Part shown: positions 54,681 through 64,000 of the stretch, in pieces | How the letters are laid out: each line of letters begins with the position of its first letter | Numbering within the stretch: position 1 is the stretch's first letter | Assembly: GCF_020639365.1 (NCBI RefSeq) | Contig: NZ_JAINUL010000001.1 | Span: 3,019,576-3,083,575 of the forward strand | From: Streptomyces flavotricini | Lineage (GTDB): Bacteria; Actinomycetota; Actinomycetes; Streptomycetales; Streptomycetaceae | Length of the DNA: 64,000 nucleotides | Reading direction: 5' to 3' | Notes under the pieces: generated by a model | The model's database searches: none | Seen by the model: only the letters and a program-made list of their open reading frames with translations | What the model was told of the DNA's origin: nothing | Program-made: the position numbers and the translations under genes

Positions 54681-54695
54681 GCCGTCCTAGACGGC
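54681..54695. promoter_or_regulatory. TetR operator candidate
   Basis: GCCGTC-CTA-GACGGC is a perfect 6-3-6 inverted repeat 20 bp upstream of the tetR start. A loose second copy, CGTACTAGACAGACG at 54708-54722, shares CTAGAC. Both lie in the 89-bp gap between the divergent TetR and MFS genes. Confidence 0.6.
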
Positions 54696-54749
54696 AGTTC
54701 TATACGCTCGTACTAGACAGACGTATATGACGCTTGTACATTGCTGTTC

Positions 54750-56288
54750 ATGACGAACTCCGCCGCACGTCCCGCCGGCCGCCGGGAATGGATCGCCTTC
54801 ACCGTCCTCCTGCTGCCGCTGCTCCTGGTCTCGATGGACGTCTCCGTCCTCTACTTCGCCATCCCGGCGATCACCCGCGAGCTCGACCCGAGCGCCACCC
54901 AGCAGCTCTGGATCTTCGACAGCTACGCCTTCGCCCTCGCCGGCCTGCTGATCACCATGGGCTCGCTCGGTGACCGGATCGGCCGCCGCAAGCTGCTGCT
55001 GGTGGGCGCGACCGCCTTCGGACTCGCCTCCGTCTGCGCCGCCTACGCCACCAGCGCCGAGATGCTGATCGCGGCCCGCGTGCTGCTCGGGATCGGCGGA
55101 GCGACCTTGATGCCCTCCACGCTGGCGCTCGTGCGCAACCTCTTCCAGGACGCCGTCGAGCGCGGCCGGGCCATCGCCATCTGGTCCGGGGCCATGACCG
55201 GCGGCATCGCCCTCGGCTCTGTGATGAGCGGCGTGATGCTGAACCACTTCTGGTGGGGTTCGGTCTTCCTGATCAACGTGCCCGCGATGCTGCTCCTGCT
55301 GGCCCTCGTCCCGGTGCTGGTCCCGGAGTTCAAGGACCCGGCGCCCGGCCGCTTCGACCTGCTGAGCGTGCCGCTGTCGACCGCCGCCGTGCTCCCGCTG
55401 GTGTACGGCCTCAAGGAGATCGCCGCCGAGGGCCCGGAGCCGCTCCACCTGGTCTCCGTCGCCGTGGGCCTGGCCTTCGGGTTCGTCTTCGTCCGCCGCC
55501 AGCGCACCCGTGACGACGCCATGGTCAGCCGGGCCCTGTTCCGGGGCCGCGGATTCGGGGCCGGGATCGCGCTCAACGCCATCGCCGCCTTCGCCATGAT
55601 GGGCTCGGCCTACTTCACCACCCAGTACCTGCAGTCGGTGCTCGGCATGGGCACGCTGGAGGCAGCCCTGTGGAGCCTCGCGCCCTCGCTCCTCATCGGA
55701 GCCGCCGCCCCGGTCAGCGCGGCGCTGGCACAGAAGACCGACCGGGCGTACGTCATCGCCGGCGGATTCGTCCTCGCCGCGGCCGGGTTCGCCCTGATCG
55801 GGCTGGTCGGCAGCGACTCGCTGTGGCTGCTGCTGACCGGCGCGGGCGTCCTGGCCTGCGGCCTCGTCACCGTGATGTCCCTGGTCGCCGACATGGCGCT
55901 GGGCGCGGCCCCCGCGGAGAAGGCCGGCTCGGCCGCGTCCCTGCTGGAGACCGGCCAGGAGTTCGGCGGCGCGCTCGGCATGGCCGTGCTGGGCAGCCTC
56001 GGCACCGCCGTCTACCGCTCCGACCTGTCGGGCGCCGAGCCCGCCGTCCGGGAGACCCTGGGCGGCGCGGTCGCCACCGCCCGGCAGCTCGGCGGCCCGG
56101 CCGGCGAGCAGGTGCTGGCCCTGGCCCGCGAGGCCTTCGTCCACGGCATGCAGTACGCCGCCTGGGGAGGTACGGCCCTCCTGCTGGCGGCGGCCCTGCT
56201 CGCCGCGGCCCTGCTGCGCCGGCTCGGCGCCCCCGCGGCGCAGCCTGCCGAGGGGCCCGCCGCGCAGGCCCCGGCCCTGGCGGGCTGA
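54750..56288 (+). CDS. MFS exporter, DHA2 (EmrB/QacA) family
   Basis: A 512-residue drug/proton antiporter with 14 predicted helices. Motif A is GSLGDRIGRRKLLLVGATAF, motif C is in LIAARVLLGIGGATLMPSTL, and the N-terminus has VSMDVSVLYFAIPAITREL. The C-terminal tail is Ala/Pro rich. ATG 54750 is used; TTG 54741 is a possible longer start. It pairs with the divergent TetR, the usual repressor-exporter arrangement. A strong hairpin shared with serA follows. Confidence 0.93.
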   Translation: MTNSAARPAGRREWIAFTVLLLPLLLVSMDVSVLYFAIPAITRELDPSATQQLWIFDSYAFALAGLLITMGSLGDRIGRRKLLLVGATAFGLASVCAAYATSAEMLIAARVLLGIGGATLMPSTLALVRNLFQDAVERGRAIAIWSGAMTGGIALGSVMSGVMLNHFWWGSVFLINVPAMLLLLALVPVLVPEFKDPAPGRFDLLSVPLSTAAVLPLVYGLKEIAAEGPEPLHLVSVAVGLAFGFVFVRRQRTRDDAMVSRALFRGRGFGAGIALNAIAAFAMMGSAYFTTQYLQSVLGMGTLEAALWSLAPSLLIGAAAPVSAALAQKTDRAYVIAGGFVLAAAGFALIGLVGSDSLWLLLTGAGVLACGLVTVMSLVADMALGAAPAEKAGSAASLLETGQEFGGALGMAVLGSLGTAVYRSDLSGAEPAVRETLGGAVATARQLGGPAGEQVLALAREAFVHGMQYAAWGGTALLLAAALLAAALLRRLGAPAAQPAEGPAAQAPALAG

Positions 56289-56326
56289 TCCCCGTACGGC
56301 CCGGGGGGACGGCGGCGGAACACGAA

Positions 56327-56356
56327 GAAGGGCCCGGGGAGTTCCCCGGGCCCTTC
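56327..56356. terminator. Bidirectional terminator between MFS and serA
   Basis: GAAGGGCCCGGGG (56327-56339) pairs perfectly with CCCCGGGCCCTTC (56344-56356), 13 bp with an AGTT loop, ending 15 bp from the serA stop. Confidence 0.9.
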
Positions 56357-56371
56357 CCTGTGTCGTGCGGG

Positions 56372-57961
56372 TCAGGCGAGGCTGACCGTACGCGCCGAGA
56401 CCGCACCGATCTCGGCGGAGATCTCCGCGAGGACGTTCACCGGCACCTCCGCGTCGACCGTGAGGACGCCGAGCGCCTCGCCGCCCTCCTCGGCGCGGGC
56501 GACCTGCATGCCCGCGATGTTCAGGCCGGCTTCGCCGAGGATGCGGCCGACGGTGCCGACCACGCCCGGGCGGTCGGTGTAGCGCAGGACGAGCATCTGG
56601 TCGGCGAGCGCCAGGTCCACGTCGTACTCGCCGATGCCGACGATCTTCTGCAGGTGCTTCGGGCCGGCGAGGGTGCCGGAGACCGACACCTCCTGACCGT
56701 CCGACAGGGTGCCGCGCACGGTCACCACGTTGCGGTGGTCCGGGGACTCCGAGCTGGTGGTCAGGCGTACCTCGACACCGCGCTCCTGCGCGAACAGCGG
56801 GGCGTTGACGTAGGAGACCGTCTCGTCGACGACGTCCTCGAAGACACCCTTGAGGGCGGAGAGTTCCAGCACCTTGACGTCGTGCTGGGTGATCTCGCCG
56901 CAGACCTCGACGTCGAGGCGGACCGCGACCTCGCCCGCGAGGGCGGTGAAGATGCGGCCGAGCTTCTCGGCGAGGGGCAGGCCCGGACGGACGTCCTCGG
57001 CGATGACGCCGCCCTGGACGTTGACCGCGTCCGGCACGAGCTCGCCCGCGAGCGCGAGGCGGACCGACTTGGCGACCGCGATGCCGGCCTTCTCCTGGGC
57101 CTCGTCCGTGGACGCGCCGAGGTGCGGGGTGCAGACGACCTGGTCGAGCTCGAAGAGCGGGGAGTCCGTGCAGGGCTCCTTCGCGTACACGTCGAGGCCG
57201 GCGCCGGCGACGCGACCCTCCTTGATGGCCGAGTACAGCGCGGCCTCGTCCACGATCCCGCCGCGCGCGGCGTTGACGATGCGGACGGACGGCTTGACCT
57301 TGTGCAGGGCCTCGTCACCGATGAGACCGAGGGTCTCGGGGGTCTTGGGCAGGTGCACGGTGATGAAGTCGGCGACCTCCAGGAGCTCGTCGAGCGTCAG
57401 CATCTTGACGCCCATCTGGGCGGCGCGCGCGGGCTGCACGTAGGGGTCGTACGCGACGATCTTCATGCCGAAGGCCGACATGCGCTGGGCGACCAGGACG
57501 CCGATGCGGCCGAGGCCGACGACACCCAGGGTCTTCTCGCTGAGCTCGACGCCCGTGTACTTGTTCCGCTTCCACTCGCCGTTCTTCAGGGCGGTGTTGG
57601 CCTGCGGGATGTTGCGGGCCGAGGCGACGAGCAGGCCGCAGGCGAGCTCGGCGGCGGTGACGATGTTGGAGGTCGGAGCGTTCACGACCATCACGCCGGC
57701 CTTGGTGGCGGCGGAGACGTCGACGTTGTCGAGGCCGACACCGGCGCGCGCGACGACCTTCAGCTTCTTGGCGGCGGCGATGGCCTCCGCGTCGACCTTG
57801 GTCGCGGAGCGCACCAGGATGGCGTCGACGTCCACGATCGCGGGGAGCAGCTCCGCGCGGTCGGCTCCGTTGACGTGCCGGATCTCGAAGTCCGGACCGA
57901 GTGCGTCCACCGTGGCGGGCGACAGCTCTTCGGCGATGAGTACGACAGGTTTCGAGCTCAC
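56372..57961 (-). CDS. serA: D-3-phosphoglycerate dehydrogenase
   Basis: A 529-residue first enzyme of serine synthesis. The substrate/NAD domains have RAGVGLDNVDVSAATKAGVM, GVVGLGRIGVLVAQRMSAFG and the catalytic H in VCTPHLGAST; the ASB domain and a C-terminal ACT domain (YTDRPGVVGTVGRILGEAGL) bind serine for feedback control. GTG 57961 is preferred since GAGG sits 9 nt upstream; ATG 57970 is the alternative. An imperfect 25-bp inverted repeat lies about 130 bp upstream. Confidence 0.94.
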   Translation of the reverse strand: MSSKPVVLIAEELSPATVDALGPDFEIRHVNGADRAELLPAIVDVDAILVRSATKVDAEAIAAAKKLKVVARAGVGLDNVDVSAATKAGVMVVNAPTSNIVTAAELACGLLVASARNIPQANTALKNGEWKRNKYTGVELSEKTLGVVGLGRIGVLVAQRMSAFGMKIVAYDPYVQPARAAQMGVKMLTLDELLEVADFITVHLPKTPETLGLIGDEALHKVKPSVRIVNAARGGIVDEAALYSAIKEGRVAGAGLDVYAKEPCTDSPLFELDQVVCTPHLGASTDEAQEKAGIAVAKSVRLALAGELVPDAVNVQGGVIAEDVRPGLPLAEKLGRIFTALAGEVAVRLDVEVCGEITQHDVKVLELSALKGVFEDVVDETVSYVNAPLFAQERGVEVRLTTSSESPDHRNVVTVRGTLSDGQEVSVSGTLAGPKHLQKIVGIGEYDVDLALADQMLVLRYTDRPGVVGTVGRILGEAGLNIAGMQVARAEEGGEALGVLTVDAEVPVNVLAEISAEIGAVSARTVSLA

Positions 57962-58083
57962 GTGGGTCATCCTCACAAGTCCAGTGCGGACGGCCGTCCC
58001 GACGGCCGCAGGCGGTGGAGGGGGTAGCCGCGTGGAAGACGCACGACACTGTGGGCCTGACGCGTTGTGTTGAGCAGTGTAGT

Positions 58084-58108
58084 GGCGGATTCCGCATGGA
58101 ATTCCGCC
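58084..58108. promoter_or_regulatory. Imperfect inverted repeat upstream of serA
   Basis: GGCGGATTCC (58084-58093) mirrors GGAATTCCGCC (58098-58108) with one inserted base. It lies about 120-145 bp upstream of serA in a gene-free 230-bp region and is a candidate operator. Confidence 0.4.
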
Positions 58109-58189
58109 TGTCCGGAAGGATCACCCGTCCGGGGTTGGCCAGGGTGGACAAGCCCCGCGTGCGCAGCGGTCCGATCCGGCCCGTCCTGC

Positions 58190-58226
58190 GCGGCGGGGCC
58201 GGGACCCTTCATCCCGGCCCCGCCGC
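58190..58226 (-). terminator. Terminator after ilvC
   Basis: GCGGCGGGGCCGGGA (58190-58204) pairs perfectly with TCCCGGCCCCGCCGC (58212-58226), 15 bp with a 7-nt loop, 7 bp after the ilvC stop on the minus strand. Confidence 0.88.
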
Positions 58227-58233
58227 GTACGGA

Positions 58234-59872
<1,639 letters not shown>

Positions 59873-59904
59873 GTGAGTCGTTCTCTCTCTCAGGCTCTCT
59901 CGGC

Positions 59905-61785
59905 TCAGTCGTCTTCGTTGTCGCCGAAGTCGGGACGGACGCCCCGGGCTGCCATGACCTCGTCGTTGGAGGTGCCGGCGGCGACCATCGGCCACACCAT
60001 GGCGTCCTCGTGGACGATGAAGTCGATCACGACGGTACGGTCGTTGATCGCGTTGGCCTCGGCGATGACCTTGTCCAGGTCGGCCGGGTCCTCGCAGCGC
60101 AGCGCCACGCAGCCCATGGCCTCGGACAGCTTGACGAAGTCCGGGACGCGGGTGCCCTTGCGGGGGGCGGTGGACTCGCCGAGCTGGGAGCCGACGGTGT
60201 CGTGGCCCGTCTCGTCCGCGTGCAGGACGGTGTTGGAGTACCGCTGGTTGTAGAACAGGGTCTGCCACTGGCGGACCATGCCCAGCGCACCGTTGTTGAT
60301 GATCGCGACCTTGATCGGGATGTTGTTCAGCGCGCAGGTGACCAGTTCCTGATTGGTCATCTGGAAGCAGCCGTCGCCGTCGATCGCCCAGACCGTGCGG
60401 TCCGGCATGCCGACCTTGGCGCCCATGGCGGCCGGGACCGCGTAGCCCATGGTTCCGGCGCCGCCGGAGTTCAGCCAGGTGCGGGGCTCCTCGTAGTTGA
60501 CGAAGTGCGAGGCCCACATCTGGTGCTGGCCGACGCCGGCCGCGTAGATGGTGTGCTCGGGGGCGAGCTCGCCGATGCGCTGGATGACCTGCTGCGGGGA
60601 GAGCATGCCGTCCCCGGGGGTCTCGTAGCCCAGCGGGTACGTCTCGCGCCAGCGGCTGAGGTCCTTCCACCAGGCGGTGTAGTCCCCGGTGTTGCCCTCG
60701 GTGTGCTCGGCCTGGACCGCCTGGATCAGGTCGGCGATGACCTCGCGGGCGTCACCGACGATCGGGACGTCGACCTCGCGGTTCTTGCCGATCTCCGCCG
60801 GGTCGATGTCCGCGTGGATGACCTTGGCGAACGGGGCGAAGCTGTCCAGCTTGCCGGTGACGCGGTCGTCGAAGCGGGTGCCGAGCGCGATCAGCAGGTC
60901 CGACTTCTGCAGGGCGGTGACGGCGGTGACCGCGCCGTGCATGCCCGGCATGCCCACGTGCAGCGGGTGGCTGTCGGGGAAGGAGCCCAGCGCCATCAGC
61001 GTGGTGGTGACCGGGACCCCGGTCAGCTCGGCCAGGACCTTCAGTTCGGCGGTCGCGCCGGACTTCATGATGCCGCCGCCGACGTACAGGACCGGGCGCT
61101 TGGCCTGGCAGATGAGCTTGGCGGCCTCGCGGATCTGCTTGGCGTGCGGCTTGGTGACCGGCCGGTAGCCCGGGAGGTCCTGCGACGGCGGCCACGAGAA
61201 GGTGGTCTTCGACTGCAGGGCGTCCTTGGCGATGTCGACCAGGACCGGGCCGGGGCGGCCGGTGGAGGCGATGTGGAACGCCTCGGCGATCGTCTTCGGG
61301 ATGTCCTCGGCCCTGGTCACCAGGAAGTTGTGCTTGGTGATCGGCATCGTGATGCCGACGATGTCCGCCTCCTGGAAGGCGTCCGTGCCGATCGCCTTGG
61401 AGGAGACCTGGCCGGTGATCGCGACGAGCGGCACCGAGTCCATGTGCGCGTCGGCGATGGGGGTGACCAGGTTGGTGGCGCCCGGGCCGGAGGTCGCCAT
61501 GCAGACGCCCACCTTGCCGGTGGCCTGCGCGTAGCCGGTCGCCGCGTGGCCGGCGCCCTGCTCGTGGCGGACCAGGATGTGGCGGACCTTGGTGCTGTCC
61601 ATCATCGGGTCGTACGCCGGGAGGATGGCCCCGCCCGGGATACCGAAGACGGTGTCGCACCCCACCTCTTCGAGAGAGCGGATGAGGGACTGCGCACCCG
61701 TGACGTGCTCAACTGCGGCGGGCTGGTGTCCGCCGGAACGGGGCCGCGGCTGCGGATGGTGGGCCCCGGTGGCCTGCTCGGTCAT
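59905..61785 (-). CDS. ilvB: Acetolactate synthase large (catalytic) subunit
   Basis: A 626-residue thiamin-diphosphate enzyme that makes acetolactate/acetohydroxybutyrate, the first step common to branched-chain synthesis. [16 protein letters not shown], the Glu of [20 protein letters not shown]-binding RFDDRVTGK and the ThDP site [20 protein letters not shown] are all present. ATG 61785 ([10 protein letters not shown]) is preferred over ATG 61791 because the AGAAGAGA box is better spaced. Expression is under the leader attenuator at 61844-61962. Confidence 0.95.
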   Translation of the reverse strand: MTEQATGAHHPQPRPRSGGHQPAAVEHVTGAQSLIRSLEEVGCDTVFGIPGGAILPAYDPMMDSTKVRHILVRHEQGAGHAATGYAQATGKVGVCMATSGPGATNLVTPIADAHMDSVPLVAITGQVSSKAIGTDAFQEADIVGITMPITKHNFLVTRAEDIPKTIAEAFHIASTGRPGPVLVDIAKDALQSKTTFSWPPSQDLPGYRPVTKPHAKQIREAAKLICQAKRPVLYVGGGIMKSGATAELKVLAELTGVPVTTTLMALGSFPDSHPLHVGMPGMHGAVTAVTALQKSDLLIALGTRFDDRVTGKLDSFAPFAKVIHADIDPAEIGKNREVDVPIVGDAREVIADLIQAVQAEHTEGNTGDYTAWWKDLSRWRETYPLGYETPGDGMLSPQQVIQRIGELAPEHTIYAAGVGQHQMWASHFVNYEEPRTWLNSGGAGTMGYAVPAAMGAKVGMPDRTVWAIDGDGCFQMTNQELVTCALNNIPIKVAIINNGALGMVRQWQTLFYNQRYSNTVLHADETGHDTVGSQLGESTAPRKGTRVPDFVKLSEAMGCVALRCEDPADLDKVIAEANAINDRTVVIDFIVHEDAMVWPMVAAGTSNDEVMAARGVRPDFGDNEDD

Positions 61786-61843
61786 CGGCATTCTCTTCTC
61801 GAAGCTGAGGGTTTTACGAGGATTCGAAGGTGTGCCAGTGCAA

Positions 61844-61878
61844 CAAAAAACCCCTCGTGCCGGGAGGCAAGCGAGGGG
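61844..61878 (-). terminator. Attenuator terminator of ilvBNC
   Basis: On the minus strand CCCCTCG pairs with CGAGGGG, with an inner TGCC/GGCA stem, followed by TTTTTT. It lies 59 bp before the ilvB start and 42 bp after the leader-peptide stop, as in attenuators. Confidence 0.88.
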
Positions 61879-61920
61879 AGCGCGTCGGGTGTGCGGAGCG
61901 GGGACATGCTGGTCCCAGCT

Positions 61921-61962
61921 TCAGCCGACGCGCTTTCCAAGTACGAGAATTCGGGTGCGCAT
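61921..61962 (-). CDS. Branched-chain leader peptide of ilvB
   Basis: A 13-residue frame, MRTRILVLGKRVG, with a GGAGGG site upstream and the Ile-Leu-Val-Leu run in the middle, the classic signal for ribosome stalling when branched-chain tRNAs are uncharged. It is followed by the hairpin and T-run at 61844-61878, giving transcription attenuation as known for ilvB leaders of actinobacteria. Confidence 0.85.
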   Translation of the reverse strand: MRTRILVLGKRVG

Positions 61963-61995
61963 GGCACTGACCCTCCCTCCGGCGGGAGGGGGATG

Positions 61996-64000
61996 TCAAG
62001 CGGGTGGGACGGGCGTCTCATTATGTGAGCCTCTGCGGATGGCCATCGAGCCCCCGGACGAACCACCGGCCAAGGCAGGCTGGACCGCCCCGCCCGGTAC
62101 TGGGAACGTACCGCGCACGAGCGCGCGGCGCAGCCTGTACTCGTCGAGTGGGCCGGAAAAAGCCACTCCCTGGCCGTGTGTGCACCCCATTGCGCGCAGT
62201 GCCATGACCTGCTCCGGCAGGTCGACGCCGTCGGCGACCGACTGCATGCCCAAATCATTTGCAATGCGCAACAAACCAGCGGTGATCTTGTGGAGGCGGG
62301 CGGACTCGACCACGCCCTCGACCAGGCCCCGGTCCACCTTGAGGACGTCCACGGGGAGTCTGCGCAGGGCGCTGATGGCCGCGTAGCCGCTGCCGAAGCC
62401 GTCGAGGGAGATCAGGACCCCGAGGCGGCGCAGGGCCGCCAGACGCCGCTCCAGCTCGTCGAAGGGCACTCTGGGGTCGGACACGGTCAGTTCGATCACC
62501 AGGGCCCCGGACGGCAGCCCGTGCCGGGTCAGCAGGGCCTCCACGGAGCCGAGCGGCGCGGCCCGGTCCAGCAGTCGCTGGGCGCTCATCCGTACGGCCA
62601 CCGGCACGTCGTGCCCGATACGGTGCCGCTCGGCGGCCTGCGCCACGGCCTCCTCCAGCAGCCAGTGGCCCAGCTCGGCGGCCCGGGTGGGCGTGCCCGC
62701 GGGCAGACCGGAGCGGCCGTCGGACGCCGCGGCCGCGCCCTCGCTGTACTCGGCCACCCGGAGGAATTCCGCCGGGGTGAACAGGATCCCCTGGGCGGAG
62801 CGCCAGCGGGCCTGCGCCGCCACGGCCGTCACCTCCCCGGTCGCCAGCGAGACCACGGGCTGGTGCAGCAGGGAGAACTCCCCGTCGTGGAGCGCGGTGC
62901 GCAGCCGCCCCGCGAGCTCCGCCTTCCGTACGACCTCGGCCTGCATCTGGGGCGCGTACAGCTCGACCCTGTCCTTGCCGCCCGCCTTGGCGCGGTACAT
63001 CGCGAGGTCCGCGTTGCGCATGAGGTCCGAAGGGGTGATGCCGGGGTCGGCGAAGGCCACGCCGATGCTGGCGGCCACCCGGACTTCGCTGCCGGCGATC
63101 CGGTACGGCTGGGACAGGGTGGTGCGCAGCCGGTCCGCGATCTCCTGCACCTGGTGTTCGCGGGCGCTGCGCTCGCGGGCGCCGTCGCCCAGGATCAGCG
63201 CCGCGAACTCGTCGCCGCCGAGCCGGGCCGCGGTGTCCCCGGCGCGCACCGAGTCCTGGAGCCGGCGCGCGGCCTCGATCAGCAGCTCGTCGCCGGCCTG
63301 GTGGCCGATGGTGTCGTTGACCGCTTTGAACCCGTCGAGGTCGATGAAGAGCACGGCGGTGCTGTGGTCCCCCGCCCGCCGCCCGGTCAGGGCCTGGCGG
63401 ACCCGGCGGGTGAACAGGGCCCGGTTGGGCAGGTCGGTCAGCGGATCGTGCTCGGCGCTGTGCTGGAGCTGCGCCTGGAGGCGGACCCGTTCGGTCACGT
63501 CGCGGCTGTTGAGGATGAGGCCGCCCTGGTGGCGGTTGACCGTGGACTCCACATTGAGCCATTCGCCGCTGCCGGACTTGAAGCGGCATTCGATGCGGGT
63601 GGTGGGCTCCTCGGAGGGCGGCGCGGCGAGGAAGCGGCGCACCTCGTGGACCACCCGGCCCAGGTCGTGCGGGTGGATGAGGGTGGCCAGCTCGGAGCCG
63701 ACCAGCTCCTCGGCCTCGCGCCCGTAGACCCCGGCCGCCGCGGGACTGACGTACCGCAGGGTCCCGGTGGGGGCGGCGATCATGATGACGTCGCTGGAGC
63801 CCTGGACCAGGGAGCGGAAGTGGTTCTCCTTCTGGGCCAGTTCCTGCGTCAGCGCGATGTTGTCGATGAGCATGATGCCCTGCCGGATGACGAGGGCGAG
63901 GACCACCGTGCAGCCGGTGAAGACGACCACGCGGTCGACCTTCCGGCCGTCCACCACGTTGTACAGGATGCCCAGGGTGCAGACGGCGGCCGCGAGGTAC
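61996..64000 (-). CDS. Membrane GGDEF-EAL protein (runs off the window)
   Basis: At least 668 codons are in the window and the frame is still open at 64000. Order: membrane helices (YLAAAVCTLGILYNVV, VVVFTGCTVVLALVIRQGIM), a PAS domain (ENHFRSLVQGSSDVIMIAAP), a GGDEF domain with intact GGDEF in ARLGGDEFAALI and an I-site RAGD exactly 5 residues upstream, then an EAL domain. The EAL motif is degenerate: TAVAAQARWRS lacks the catalytic E. It should make but not degrade c-di-GMP. From memory it sits where S. coelicolor has CdgC. The C-terminal tail is Ser/Gly rich. Confidence 0.9.
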   Translation of the reverse strand, partial: YLAAAVCTLGILYNVVDGRKVDRVVVFTGCTVVLALVIRQGIMLIDNIALTQELAQKENHFRSLVQGSSDVIMIAAPTGTLRYVSPAAAGVYGREAEELVGSELATLIHPHDLGRVVHEVRRFLAAPPSEEPTTRIECRFKSGSGEWLNVESTVNRHQGGLILNSRDVTERVRLQAQLQHSAEHDPLTDLPNRALFTRRVRQALTGRRAGDHSTAVLFIDLDGFKAVNDTIGHQAGDELLIEAARRLQDSVRAGDTAARLGGDEFAALILGDGARERSAREHQVQEIADRLRTTLSQPYRIAGSEVRVAASIGVAFADPGITPSDLMRNADLAMYRAKAGGKDRVELYAPQMQAEVVRKAELAGRLRTALHDGEFSLLHQPVVSLATGEVTAVAAQARWRSAQGILFTPAEFLRVAEYSEGAAAASDGRSGLPAGTPTRAAELGHWLLEEAVAQAAERHRIGHDVPVAVRMSAQRLLDRAAPLGSVEALLTRHGLPSGALVIELTVSDPRVPFDELERRLAALRRLGVLISLDGFGSGYAAISALRRLPVDVLKVDRGLVEGVVESARLHKITAGLLRIANDLGMQSVADGVDLPEQVMALRAMGCTHGQGVAFSGPLDEYRLRRALVRGTFPVPGGAVQPALAGGSSGGSMAIRRGSHNETPVPPA

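Noticed and set aside
54741..54749. TTG as the start of the MFS gene
   Set aside because: ATG 54750 follows closely and gives the usual N-terminus; the TTG has no better ribosome site.

Overview
The window is high-GC DNA (third codon positions almost all G or C, many GTG starts) carrying genes typical of Streptomyces: two conservon operons, acyl-CoA carboxylase beta/epsilon pairs, ilvBNC, a Tat-exported phospholipase C, many TetR/MarR regulators and leaderless-looking promoters. The order cdgC-like gene / ilvBNC / serA / proline catabolism / leuB / ilvE / ureABC / cimA / accBE / conservons matches, from memory, the core of the S. coelicolor chromosome (about SCO5511 to SCO5544). I saw no rRNA, tRNA, CRISPR array, transposase or phage genes.

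Layout. 0-16 kb looks accessory: divergent regulator/enzyme pairs (SDR-TetR, SnoaL-MarR, HxlR-RidA, hydrolase-TetR), an esterase, VanZ, a two-component system, a serine-kinase-like ATPase, a DJ-1/PfpI protein, a decayed MFS gene, a secreted sedolisin and an APH-type kinase. Small repeats sit between them: a probable MITE, an 11-bp iteron and a 10-copy heptanucleotide tract. 16-19 kb holds accB-accE plus a phosphopantetheinyl transferase. 19-27 kb holds two tandem conservons; the first has lost the sensor kinase and keeps only its tail, while cvnBCD are intact and partly identical in DNA to the second set. 27-33 kb holds a second accB-accE pair, YceI, a TPM-like secreted membrane protein and cimA with a leader hairpin.

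33-39 kb is a nitrogen block: ureAB fusion, ureC, agmatine deiminase and TetR in one operon, divergent from an NCS1 permease, with inverted repeats between them. 40-43 kb holds ilvE, leuB and a 42-residue protein. 43-50 kb holds LysR with an oxidoreductase, phospholipase C, an AAC(2')-like acetyltransferase, a nitroreductase, and MarR with an MDR oxidoreductase. 50-54 kb is the proline dehydrogenase/P5C dehydrogenase operon, divergent from a PucR regulator. 54-56 kb is TetR with an MFS exporter. 56-62 kb is serA, ilvC, ilvN and ilvB behind a leader-peptide attenuator. The window ends inside a GGDEF/EAL membrane protein.

Functionally the right half is branched-chain amino acid, serine and nitrogen metabolism. 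The left half is regulator-plus-target pairs. The conservons lie between two sets of carboxylase subunits. The most unusual items are the truncated and gene-converted conservon 1, the divergent urease without accessory genes, and the heptanucleotide tract in a short reading frame.
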